Shown piece by piece: positions 7,724 to 14,095 of a stretch of DNA of 14,095 nucleotides. The DNA is from Candidatus Hodarchaeota archaeon (GTDB lineage: Archaea > Asgardarchaeota > Heimdallarchaeia > Hodarchaeales > Hodarchaeaceae): the NCBI GenBank assembly GCA_016839665.1, contig JAEOTU010000117.1, positions 1-14,095 of the forward strand, in the 5' to 3' direction. A model generated the notes under the pieces. It saw only the letters and a program-made list of their open reading frames with translations. It had not been told where the DNA came from and made no database searches. The position numbers and the translations under genes are program-made. Positions within the stretch are counted from its first letter, which is position 1. Each line of letters begins with the position of its first letter.

Positions 7724-8865
7724 TCCTCTAATATAGCCTCCTCTTCACTAATTTTGAATAAGACATCTTCCCCAATTGTAACATAGGCTTTCAGTAAATG
7801 TATTGGCACATTGGTTAATCCCATCGATTCCATGGTTCGACCAGTTTCAATATAATTGGTATTCGTCATAAAATTAGCTAAATTGATAATTACATCAATA
7901 TGAGGTGTTGGTACTCCTATAGCTGTCCCTAAACTCGAAATAGGAACTAAACCTGTGGGAACATCCTCGAAAATGTATCTGCAATTTAATGTTGAGGGAG
8001 CTTCTACCTTAGCATACTGTTCTGTTCTCTGAATTTTCTCATAAAGTGTTTTTCCTTTTGATCCATAAACGGTTTTTAACCATTTATCAAGTGAAATAGC
8101 TCTTATTCCATAAGCTGAGGCAACTTTGACTCTTTCTTGATCCATTTTCTCCAAGAATCCTGCAATTGTTGGAGTAATACCATCGATATAATGTCTATAC
8201 GTAACTGCCTCTGATTCACACCGCGCAGTGTTTAGTAATAATGGTGCAGGGTGAAAAATGGCTCCAATATTATCGAAAGATGTATGTAGAACTGTTTCAG
8301 CTTCACAAAATGAATTATTAATGTTTTTCAACAGTGGTAAGCACTCTTCTAAATTATAAGAGGGAAAAGCTGCAACAGGTAATTTATTTTTCACACCAGC
8401 TATCGTGACAAATGCTGGTTGTGGACTACGAGCAACAAACAATAATGATTGAGCTTCAGCTACCAGAGGTTCACAAGGACCACAATTATCTTTAATCGTA
8501 TAATTAACCTCTAATGCACCACCAGTTCTGCCTGGATTCAAAACAATTATTTGGTCTTTATTTAAGTGACGAGAAATCTCCATTGCTAATTCTTTATGGG
8601 CATCAGCAGAAGTTACCACCATAATTAACTTGCTATCCTTCAAAACATCCTTAATTGAAGTTGTAGCCAGATCAACAGGAAAGTGTCCATCCAATAGTCC
8701 TTGAGACGTGATTCCTCTGTTCTTTTTGATAGCTTTAATCTTGTGTTTTGATCTATTCCAAATTTTTACATGAAATCCCCGATCCTTAGCAAAAGCTGCA
8801 AAGGCATGTCCACCATTACCAGCTCCTAATATTGAAACGCAGGTCTCATCAATTTTCCCTGGCAT
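7720..8865 (-). CDS. Octopine/nopaline dehydrogenase family protein
   Basis: This family reductively joins an amino acid to a 2-oxo acid with NAD(P)H, or reverses that step; distant members act on other substrates. The 381-residue protein has an N-terminal Rossmann domain with GAGNGG (14-19) and a second-strand WNR after which NADP or NAD would be chosen. The C-terminal helical domain (about 195-360) carries DNIGAIFHPAPLLLN, where His205 is the likely catalytic base, and later GTAIGVPTPHID. No signal peptide or membrane span is present, so it should be cytoplasmic. It is the first gene of a two-gene operon, and its TGA stop overlaps the start of the B12 mutase-like gene, so the two products are probably made together and act in one pathway. 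Possible substrates are an amino acid and an oxo acid related to the mutase reaction, which is inference. It starts at 8865, backed by a good ribosome site. Confidence 0.85.
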   Translation of the reverse strand: MPGKIDETCVSILGAGNGGHAFAAFAKDRGFHVKIWNRSKHKIKAIKKNRGITSQGLLDGHFPVDLATTSIKDVLKDSKLIMVVTSADAHKELAMEISRHLNKDQIIVLNPGRTGGALEVNYTIKDNCGPCEPLVAEAQSLLFVARSPQPAFVTIAGVKNKLPVAAFPSYNLEECLPLLKNINNSFCEAETVLHTSFDNIGAIFHPAPLLLNTARCESEAVTYRHYIDGITPTIAGFLEKMDQERVKVASAYGIRAISLDKWLKTVYGSKGKTLYEKIQRTEQYAKVEAPSTLNCRYIFEDVPTGLVPISSLGTAIGVPTPHIDVIINLANFMTNTNYIETGRTMESMGLTNVPIHLLKAYVTIGEDVLFKISEEEAILEE

Positions 8866-8874
8866 TTTAATTTT

Positions 8875-8881
8875 ACCTCTC
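8875..8881 (-). promoter_or_regulatory. Ribosome binding site of the opine-dehydrogenase-like gene
   Basis: On the minus strand GAGAGGT stands nine bases before the ATG at 8865. It is the best ribosome binding site in the window and fixes this start. Confidence 0.6.
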
Positions 8882-8910
8882 TTTTTCCTAATATGGACTA
8901 ATAAATGCAG

Positions 8911-8920
8911 TATAAATCAT
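8911..8920 (-). promoter_or_regulatory. Candidate promoter of the dehydrogenase/mutase operon
   Basis: Read on the minus strand, ATGATTTATA contains a TATA-like box about 50 bp before the start codon. The transcript would begin near 8890 and include the ribosome site. Short inverted copies AATGC (8904-8908) and GCATT (8934-8938) flank it, but 5 bp is too short to carry weight. Confidence 0.35.
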
Positions 8921-9125
8921 GAAAGAGTAATAAGCATTACCTTTCCAATTATCCTTACCCTATAAGAAGGATTGAGTAATGTCCATAAAGAGCATATCTG
9001 TTAAGCATCGATTACCAAAAATTTGGCGAACATTTTAATGAATAAGTCACTGATAATCGCTGCTGTTAAAACTGGCTTCTTTAACCATTTATTCAGATTT
9101 ATATATTACATTTGTTTTTAAATAT

Positions 9126-9177
9126 CTTCTAGAGTATAATAGAAGTTAATACTTAAAAATTTTTCTCTTGTGAGAAA
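9126..9177. repeat. Two adjacent short inverted repeats downstream of the DUF499 gene
   Basis: CTTCTA/TAGAAG with an 8-base spacer and TTTCTC/GAGAAA with a 4-base loop lie within 52 bp. They are about 100 bp beyond the stop of the DUF499 gene in its reading direction, so they could shape the 3' end of its transcript. In such AT-rich DNA, chance occurrence is possible. Confidence 0.25.
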
Positions 9178-9271
9178 TGTAAATATATTTTCTAATAAAA
9201 TAGAGTATTTAAAAGCTGATGTTATTCAAATATAAACAGTACCAGTTACTATATTACTTCTTATGAGCTTT

Positions 9272-11947
9272 TTATTCTTTTTTCTTTATTCTAGTGATAT
9301 GTGCTCCTAGCTGGGTTATTGTTTCTTTGATAGTTGTGTCTATGATAGTCGCTGGTATCTCTTGTTCACACTTCACATCTAATTTAATTTCCATTGAAAT
9401 TTCTGCATTTTTTGATTCTAATGGTTTGAGGACACCTCGATAAAACGCAGGTAGACATTTCGACTTAAGTTCTTGAACCTCGATTGAAAAAGAATGGAGC
9501 TCAGGACGTTTAATTTGAGTTTTCGATTTTGTTTTGAATATTAAATCCTTAGGAGAAGCCTCTATGTGATCTTTTGGTATAATTACCTCATTAAGTTCAG
9601 GATTATTAGCTAATTGTGTTTTTATTTCCTTCGCAAATTCCTTACTAAGGAGAATTTCATCTGATGAAAATGAAACCTGACTTGGAGAGAGTTTGACTGA
9701 AAAAAAGAAAGAATTTGCTTGTATCGTATTGTTGCTTAAAAGTCCAATTCCAAAGGCCCCTTCTTCAACCCCCCAACAGATAGTTTGCTGAATAACATTA
9801 GGTGATTCAATCTTAATAATGCTTGGATTAATAAAAAATTGTTCAAGGACCTGTTGGGTCGAAATATACTTGTTAGAGCTAAAAAACAGATCCTCTAATT
9901 TGCGATAATGAAGTTTGGATACAATATATTCACGAGCGAGTAATTCACGGTAGTACCACTTTGTAAGAGTTTCATATTCTGCTGGAGGTAACCCGAGTGG
10001 AATTGTACGGGTTCCATCAAAGAGGGTTGAATATGTTTTTCTAACCGCGTAAGATAGTGAATCCTCAGTTAGACTTTGTCTTTGTATTATCTCAGAGTCA
10101 TAATTATAGTGGTTATCCCCTCTTTGAGTGATTTTCGCATGTAATTCGTACAATGCGAGTTTAATTTGAATTAATTCTTGAAAGTCACTCAGATGAGAAT
10201 CGTTTGGTAAAACAAATAATAACGTGTTTTTATTTTGACGGAAAGTTGATCCTTTTTTCTCAATCCAATTTTTTAATGATTTCTTATTGAGAGAAGGATG
10301 GATAACAACAATTTTTAACTGTCGATTATCAGGAATATCATTAGAGGATGTAGGCCAAATAAAATTCTTCATTTCTTTACCAATATGTTTCTTAATCTCT
10401 TTTAGCATTTCTTCTTCATAATTTTCTTGATATAACTCCTTAATATCTTGAATTTTCCGGTTTAAGTTTGGCAGATGACTAAAATAATAACGACCATCCT
10501 CTAGATGTAGAAAATAAAGGGCTCCATAAACCCGAAGAAGCACTTCAGATATTAATGAGACAGGAATATTTGGTCTTATTAAATTTAATTTCAGTTCTGC
10601 AAGAGTCAATCCCTTTGAACTCTCACGCTGTGAAAATGAAGATAAAAAAATCGTTTGAGAAGTGTGGGAGGCCAGACTATTCCAATTTGAATACCGGTTA
10701 TCAAGTGATCTGGCTCCCGAATCAATCTTAATTACATCAGAATCAAGAATCCTTTCAAATTTCGCGTCAACGTGTCTTAAGAACTCATTTTTCAATGATG
10801 AACTATTAAGATCAACATTTGATAAGAGTATAAGGTCTAACTGTTCCTTAGAAAACCATAAAGAAGAGAGGACGTGGCTTAGAATTCTCAATATTGCCCT
10901 TGTACCTTGAAATGATGGAAAGGAGTTCCATTTGTCATAAAGTAAATCTAAAACTTCAGGATGGAAAGGATAGGAATCTTTCATTCGTTCGTAATAGCTA
11001 GGGTCCTGAATTTTATCAGGAAGTTCATTTCTTCGTCTTTGATAAATTTGAATGTATTTTGAGATAATCTTATCCCGATCTTTTTGAAGAAGAACCTTTT
11101 CAATCAATCTTTTCGTGACTAATCTATCTAATTCGTCACGTTCAGCAGGAGTCTCAGTTGTTTCCACACGACCCATAATGCGGTTCATTCGACCGATGAC
11201 ATCAAGAGTTATTTCAGAAAAATCTTCATGTTTGTGGACTGGAAGAGTGATGAACATTAGGCCTTGTGTTAGCGAAGCTAAAGTTTCTGTTAATTCTTGA
11301 AGAAATAAAAGCGTCTGAGTTCCTAGATTAGATTCGTTAACAGTTACTCCCCGAGCTTTGGTAACGTATTCTACCATTTCATCTAGAAGAAGAAGAAATG
11401 GCTCATGGTTAACCAGAAAATTTCTAAATTTTTCCTTCCCTGGACTAATCCGTTTTACGTCATTAGCTTCTAATTCTTTGTACCCTTTTATCCCTGCTAA
11501 TTGGAACGCAATTTCTCCCCATATGGTGTGGATGCATATATTGTGACATCTACGCCCTTCTAAAGGATTTAGGTGAGTTCCTATAATTGTTGCAACCTTT
11601 GCTTCAAGAGGTGGTAGAGTTCCTGGTAGAAAATCAGTAAGCTTGGATCCATTCATTACATAATGATATATAGTGATTAGTGCATGAGTTTTTCCTCCCC
11701 CAAAAGGTGTTTGGAGTTTAACAATCCCGCTTCCTTTTTCTTCACAAAGTTTTGCTTGAACTGCGTTGAGAAGATTAAGTAACCCTCTTGTAAGATATGT
11801 TCTTTGAAAGAACATCCGAGGGTCGGAATACGAGGTTGGTGCTGATCCAAGGATTATGTCACCGAGGTCAGCAACAAAAATACTCTCTTTGATGTAACCT
11901 GATTGGACCATTGAATGAGGCACAACTATTTCAAACCAAGATTTCAT
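9272..11947 (-). CDS. DUF499-family AAA+ ATPase, stand-alone
   Basis: The 891 residues follow the DUF499 (PglY/BrxC-related) pattern throughout. The N-terminus has FVADLGDI and DPRMFFQRTYLT; the Walker A is TPFGGGKTH (80-88, Lys86); the Walker B is LLLLDE (185-190, Asp189 and Glu190). Then come ITLPVHKHE (233-241), the arginine-rich GRMNRIMGR (252-260), YPFHPEVLDLLYDKW (326-340) and FQGTRAILRIL (346-356, sensor-2-like). A winged-helix-like stretch lies at about 447-492 (ending DGRYYFS), followed by a divergent C-terminal half. It is a soluble P-loop ATPase expected to hydrolyse ATP and remodel or move along a partner. Relatives sit in phage-defence loci such as BREX/Pgl, or beside DUF1156 DNA methylases. 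No such partner is in this window, so a defence role is only a possibility. No clear ribosome site precedes the ATG; transcription may be near-leaderless or use a weak site. Confidence 0.88.
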   Translation of the reverse strand: MKSWFEIVVPHSMVQSGYIKESIFVADLGDIILGSAPTSYSDPRMFFQRTYLTRGLLNLLNAVQAKLCEEKGSGIVKLQTPFGGGKTHALITIYHYVMNGSKLTDFLPGTLPPLEAKVATIIGTHLNPLEGRRCHNICIHTIWGEIAFQLAGIKGYKELEANDVKRISPGKEKFRNFLVNHEPFLLLLDEMVEYVTKARGVTVNESNLGTQTLLFLQELTETLASLTQGLMFITLPVHKHEDFSEITLDVIGRMNRIMGRVETTETPAERDELDRLVTKRLIEKVLLQKDRDKIISKYIQIYQRRRNELPDKIQDPSYYERMKDSYPFHPEVLDLLYDKWNSFPSFQGTRAILRILSHVLSSLWFSKEQLDLILLSNVDLNSSSLKNEFLRHVDAKFERILDSDVIKIDSGARSLDNRYSNWNSLASHTSQTIFLSSFSQRESSKGLTLAELKLNLIRPNIPVSLISEVLLRVYGALYFLHLEDGRYYFSHLPNLNRKIQDIKELYQENYEEEMLKEIKKHIGKEMKNFIWPTSSNDIPDNRQLKIVVIHPSLNKKSLKNWIEKKGSTFRQNKNTLLFVLPNDSHLSDFQELIQIKLALYELHAKITQRGDNHYNYDSEIIQRQSLTEDSLSYAVRKTYSTLFDGTRTIPLGLPPAEYETLTKWYYRELLAREYIVSKLHYRKLEDLFFSSNKYISTQQVLEQFFINPSIIKIESPNVIQQTICWGVEEGAFGIGLLSNNTIQANSFFFSVKLSPSQVSFSSDEILLSKEFAKEIKTQLANNPELNEVIIPKDHIEASPKDLIFKTKSKTQIKRPELHSFSIEVQELKSKCLPAFYRGVLKPLESKNAEISMEIKLDVKCEQEIPATIIDTTIKETITQLGAHITRIKKKE

Positions 11948-11966
11948 GGGTTTTCAGCTCTAGTGA

Positions 11967-12030
11967 GAGGCTTAGAATGATTAATTGGTTTGCACCACTC
12001 TAAATTTATGGCATCTTAATGAGAAGCCTC
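11967..12030. repeat. Inverted repeat spanning the divergent promoter of the DUF499 gene and the small-protein operon
   Basis: GAGGCTT (11967-11973) pairs perfectly with AAGCCTC (12024-12030). Just inside them, ATTAA (11980-11984) pairs with TTAAT (12016-12020). The TATA-like sequence at 12001-12010 lies between the arms, in the 133-bp spacer between the two diverging genes. This could be a paired regulator site with DNA looping, or a stem in a leader RNA. The 7-bp arms alone could arise by chance. Confidence 0.35.
12001..12010 (-). promoter_or_regulatory. Candidate TATA box of the DUF499 gene, possibly shared by the divergent operon
   Basis: CATAAATTTA on the minus strand is close to the archaeal TATA consensus and lies about 55 bp before the DUF499 start, giving a leader of roughly 30 nt. 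The sequence is nearly symmetrical, so it could also serve the plus-strand gene at 12081 with a leader of about 50 nt. Confidence 0.35.
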
Positions 12031-12080
12031 AATGAAATGATTTTTGAAGAGTCCCGATAAAGTTCTTTCGGGTATGAGTA

Positions 12081-12272
12081 ATGAAGAAAATAACAAAGAA
12101 AATCGTGAAGGGTGCTTCAAAAGAGGCTTTAAACATAACTACTCGGGCGGTTGGTGGTGTTGCAGCTGATATTGCTAAGGAATCTATAAAAGAAGAACTG
12201 GAGAAGAGCGGGGTAACTGAGATAGTCAAAGATAAGATTCACGAGACCACAAAGAAGTTTACCAATAAATAG
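12081..12272 (+). CDS. Small lysine-rich helical protein, function unknown
   Basis: A 63-residue frame beginning MKKITKKIVKGASKEAL. It is rich in lysine and glutamate with regularly spaced Ile, Val, Ala and Leu, which suggests amphipathic helices, broken by a glycine pair (AVGGVAAD, about 23-30). There is no cysteine, signal peptide or true membrane span. The charge pattern looks protein-like, whereas the overlapping minus-strand frame does not. The ribosome site is weak (GGGT about seven bases upstream). It diverges from the DUF499 gene and stands first in a run with the cupin gene 50 bp downstream, so it may be co-transcribed with it or share control with the ATPase. It could be a small DNA- or membrane-surface-binding protein, but I do not recognise it. 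Confidence 0.55.
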   Translation: MKKITKKIVKGASKEALNITTRAVGGVAADIAKESIKEELEKSGVTEIVKDKIHETTKKFTNK

Positions 12273-12322
12273 ATTATCTCATCGCTGACACATCCTCATG
12301 TAGACGAGTTGGAGACAATAAG

Positions 12323-12661
12323 ATGGAATTGAGGAAAGTTAAGAATATTACCCCAGAAGACGTGACCATGTATGGATCCTCTGGTACAACAATCCAATGG
12401 TTATGGTCTAAGGAGGAGGCCCCACATTTTGCACTAAGACGATTTGTCATTGCACCTGGTGGTGAAATTGGGATTCACAATCATTTGGAAGAACATGAAA
12501 TTTTTGTTCTCTCAGGAGAAGCAACAGTGTTCAATGATTTGGGAGATGAATTTCACATTCAACCTGAAGATACTCTTTTTGTCCCCTCAAATGAACCACA
12601 TGGCTATCGGAACGCTGGTCAAGAAGATCTAGTATTTCTATGTATTATTCCTGTTTTATAA
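12323..12661 (+). CDS. Single-domain cupin protein
   Basis: A 112-residue protein that is essentially one cupin-2 beta-barrel. The first cupin motif is GGEIGIHNHLEEHEIFVLSG (46-65), with metal ligands His52, His54 and Glu59. The second, DTLFVPSNEPHGYRNAG (83-99), supplies His93. All four ligands of a typical mononuclear metal site are therefore present. Small cupins of this type act as sugar or amino-acid isomerases, dioxygenases, or ligand-sensing proteins; the sequence alone does not say which. There is no DNA-binding domain, so it is not a regulator of the AraC or XRE-cupin kind. GGAG, eight bases before the ATG, supports the start. It lies between the small basic protein (50 bp) and the hydrolase (40 bp) on the same strand. 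Confidence 0.87.
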   Translation: MELRKVKNITPEDVTMYGSSGTTIQWLWSKEEAPHFALRRFVIAPGGEIGIHNHLEEHEIFVLSGEATVFNDLGDEFHIQPEDTLFVPSNEPHGYRNAGQEDLVFLCIIPVL

Positions 12662-12662
12662 A

Positions 12663-12672
12663 CCTATAAATT
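12663..12672 (+). promoter_or_regulatory. Candidate internal promoter before the alpha/beta hydrolase gene
   Basis: CCTATAAATT, right after the cupin stop, is close to an archaeal TATA box. A transcript starting about 25 bp later, near 12693, would have a leader of only about 10 nt, which fits the lack of a good ribosome site before the ATG at 12702. Confidence 0.35.
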
Positions 12673-12701
12673 TACTACAATCCACATGGATGTAATATAA
12701 C

Positions 12702-14060
12702 ATGTCAGAAGAGATAAGAGCAGAGTGGTTGGCTACATATCATGAGGGAGATTCCCGTCTTCGCGATAAACGTCATGGAGTTTTAAGACTCAATAGTCAG
12801 AAACAACGAATTGAATTCGCAGTTCAAACAGCAGAAAAGTCTCCTGTAATAGTTGTAAACTATCCTATTCATCATCTTCGTAACGTTCTCATCATTGATA
12901 AGCGTCACAAAATGAAAAAACAGAACTATCTACAACTTGTGTTTGGTGAACCACCGAACGAGATGAATCCCCTATTTTCTTTTGGTTTAACAGATTTGAG
13001 CGCTGTTGAAAATGAGATTCTTAAATTTCAAGAAGAATTCCAAGCATCACAAGCTGTAGATGTCGAAGAATCAGAAGGGGATGTTATAGAAAAACTGGCT
13101 CAGCTGTTAATGACGCCAATTGAACAGTTCCAGCAGCTCTTTGGAGATTTTACCTCTCGCTTACGTTCATTAACTATAAAACCCAAAGAAGTAACAAAGA
13201 CCGTTTTAGCACCATTGGAACCAAAGTTTCCTTACGAAATCCGTGAAATAGAGCTTAATGACCGTAAAGTCAGCTTCTTTGGAACGACTTATTCCCACGA
13301 TACTGTTTTAGTGTTACTGTCTCCTATTGGTGGACGGATAGAGGATTATTACCCAATGATGTCATCTCTATTGGGAGAATACCAAGTGTATATTCTAGGT
13401 CAAAGGGGATATGTTGAACCAATAGACCAAGATAATGAGTTTAAATTAAAAGATTACGTACAAGATCTTAAAGTTTTTCTTGATTATCTTGGTCCTGAGA
13501 AAGATATTGTGATTGGAGCCCATTCGATTTTTTCCGCTATTATTCTGGAGGAATTCTTGAATCAGAAGTATTCTAATATTATTAAATTCATTTTAATATC
13601 ATCTATTCATCGTGCGCCTGATAATTTTAGGAAAGGAGTTAAAGGATTACCTCCAACACAAACGTGGGGTTCGATCAAAGGACAAGTTCGAAAAATAGCT
13701 CCAAAAATCCTTTATTCTAGAGATACAGACAAAGAAATCATAGATCCATTTGTTCATCACGCGTTTACTATTCCTGATATGGTTTATTATGAGATATTCA
13801 AAGATTTCTTACCTAAGTTCGATTACTCTAAAAAGCTTCAATCCTTAACGAAACCCGTTTTAGTAGTGTGGGGAGATAAAGACCAATTAGTTTCCAAGGA
13901 TCTAAAAACAGAGATGATTGAATCTATACCATCCGACCTTTTAACTCACAAAGAAATTCCAGGAGGGCATATGGTTATTCTAGAGGAACCAAATAAAGTG
14001 GCACGTGAGATCAATAGATTCATGATGGCATCGAAATGGAGTCAAATTAAAATTGATTAA
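12702..14060 (+). CDS. Alpha/beta hydrolase with an extra N-terminal domain and an altered nucleophile elbow
   Basis: The 452 residues fall into two parts. Residues about 1-115 form an unrecognised beta-rich domain with the strand pattern of a PH- or GRAM-like fold (HGVLRLNSQKQRIEF..., ending in a helix with Glu-rich residues); this is a guess from pattern. A linker of about 50 residues follows. From about 175 to the end is an alpha/beta hydrolase: LSPIGG (206-211) at the oxyanion-hole position, AHSIF with Ser275 as nucleophile, WGDKDQLV with Asp394, and GGHMVILEEP with His423. The triad is thus present, but the usual GxSxG elbow reads A-x-S-x-F, and the 'DLRG' loop reads GQRGY. It may be an esterase, lipase-like or thioesterase-like enzyme, or a non-catalytic binder. 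No signal peptide or membrane span was seen. It lies 40 bp after the cupin gene and may also have its own promoter. Confidence 0.82.
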   Translation: MSEEIRAEWLATYHEGDSRLRDKRHGVLRLNSQKQRIEFAVQTAEKSPVIVVNYPIHHLRNVLIIDKRHKMKKQNYLQLVFGEPPNEMNPLFSFGLTDLSAVENEILKFQEEFQASQAVDVEESEGDVIEKLAQLLMTPIEQFQQLFGDFTSRLRSLTIKPKEVTKTVLAPLEPKFPYEIREIELNDRKVSFFGTTYSHDTVLVLLSPIGGRIEDYYPMMSSLLGEYQVYILGQRGYVEPIDQDNEFKLKDYVQDLKVFLDYLGPEKDIVIGAHSIFSAIILEEFLNQKYSNIIKFILISSIHRAPDNFRKGVKGLPPTQTWGSIKGQVRKIAPKILYSRDTDKEIIDPFVHHAFTIPDMVYYEIFKDFLPKFDYSKKLQSLTKPVLVVWGDKDQLVSKDLKTEMIESIPSDLLTHKEIPGGHMVILEEPNKVAREINRFMMASKWSQIKID

Positions 14061-14095
14061 CGATCAAGAATCGAATACATTCAGTGTACGGTTTG

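Larger units (their letters stand above)
8866..9271. other. 406-bp AT-rich gap without a gene
   Basis: No open frame here has a sensible start, ribosome site and protein-like composition. The right half is very AT-rich and holds two perfect 6-bp inverted repeats: CTTCTA (9126-9131) with TAGAAG (9140-9145), and TTTCTC (9162-9167) with GAGAAA (9172-9177), the latter a tight 4-base-loop hairpin. Both genes flanking the gap read leftward, so the region is the 3' side of the DUF499 gene and the promoter side of the dehydrogenase operon. An unannotated small RNA is possible, but nothing specific supports one. Confidence 0.4.

Noticed and set aside
8991..9040. Near-palindrome around CCAAAAATTTGG (9017-9024 region) as an operator
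   Set aside because: It is imperfect, lies in AT-rich DNA and is too far (over 140 bp) from the nearest start to be persuasive.
10662..11546. Three plus-strand frames of 61-82 codons inside the DUF499 gene
   Set aside because: All lie opposite strongly conserved DUF499 sequence and have serine/arginine-rich, non-protein-like composition.
12029..12229. 66-codon minus-strand frame overlapping the 63-aa plus-strand gene
   Set aside because: Its product is a serine- and phenylalanine-rich mirror of the lysine/glutamate-rich plus-strand frame, as expected of an antisense shadow, and it has no ribosome site.
9272..12272. A complete BREX, Pgl or DISARM defence system around the DUF499 ATPase
   Set aside because: No methyltransferase, PglZ, DUF1788, helicase or nuclease gene is present in the window, so only the ATPase can be supported.
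12444..12632. 62-codon frame inside the cupin gene
   Set aside because: The cupin frame has all metal ligands and a good ribosome site; the other frame is a shifted copy with poor composition.
14061..14095. CGAT/ATCG mini-hairpin after the hydrolase gene as a terminator
   Set aside because: The stem is only 4 bp and no T-tract follows before the window ends.

Overview
The window is AT-rich and most likely archaeal, possibly Asgard (Heimdallarchaeia-like). That placement is an inference. It rests on TATA-like boxes about 25-30 nt before the expected transcript starts, short or absent leaders, no bacterial -35/-10 pattern, and the gene mix: an uncharacterised giant GNAT fusion, a stand-alone DUF499 ATPase and a B12 mutase paired with an opine-dehydrogenase-like protein. 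UvrC also occurs in archaea. Stops are TAA, TAG and TGA, so nothing suggests an altered code. No rRNA, tRNA, CRISPR array, insertion sequence or transposase gene was seen.

Layout. At the left edge (1-416, minus) lies the N-terminal part of an unrecognised gene that runs off the window. A 241-bp divergent spacer carrying a 10-bp direct repeat separates it from a 1110-aa protein (658-3990, plus): an N-terminal GNAT acetyltransferase domain followed by more than 900 residues of beta-rich sequence. Next on the plus strand is a complete uvrC (4113-5978), the incision nuclease of nucleotide excision repair. It ends convergently, 56 bp from a two-gene minus-strand operon: an octopine/nopaline-dehydrogenase-family protein (7720-8865) whose stop overlaps the start of a B12-dependent mutase-like protein (6035-7723). 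A 406-bp AT-rich gap with no gene follows, then a large minus-strand DUF499 AAA+ ATPase (9272-11947). Diverging from it on the plus strand are three closely spaced genes: a 63-aa basic protein, a single-domain cupin and an alpha/beta hydrolase with an extra N-terminal domain (12081-14060).

How they may work together. The clearest functional unit is the translationally coupled dehydrogenase/mutase pair. It probably forms a small amino-acid pathway: one enzyme makes or breaks a secondary amine (opine-type) bond or reduces a related substrate, and the other rearranges the carbon skeleton or shifts an amino group using cobalamin. The exact substrates cannot be read from the sequence. The DUF499 ATPase belongs to a family seen in phage-defence loci (PglY/BrxC type), but here it has no methyltransferase, PglZ or helicase partner in view. 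The cupin, hydrolase and small protein may be co-transcribed, but no pathway links them visibly.
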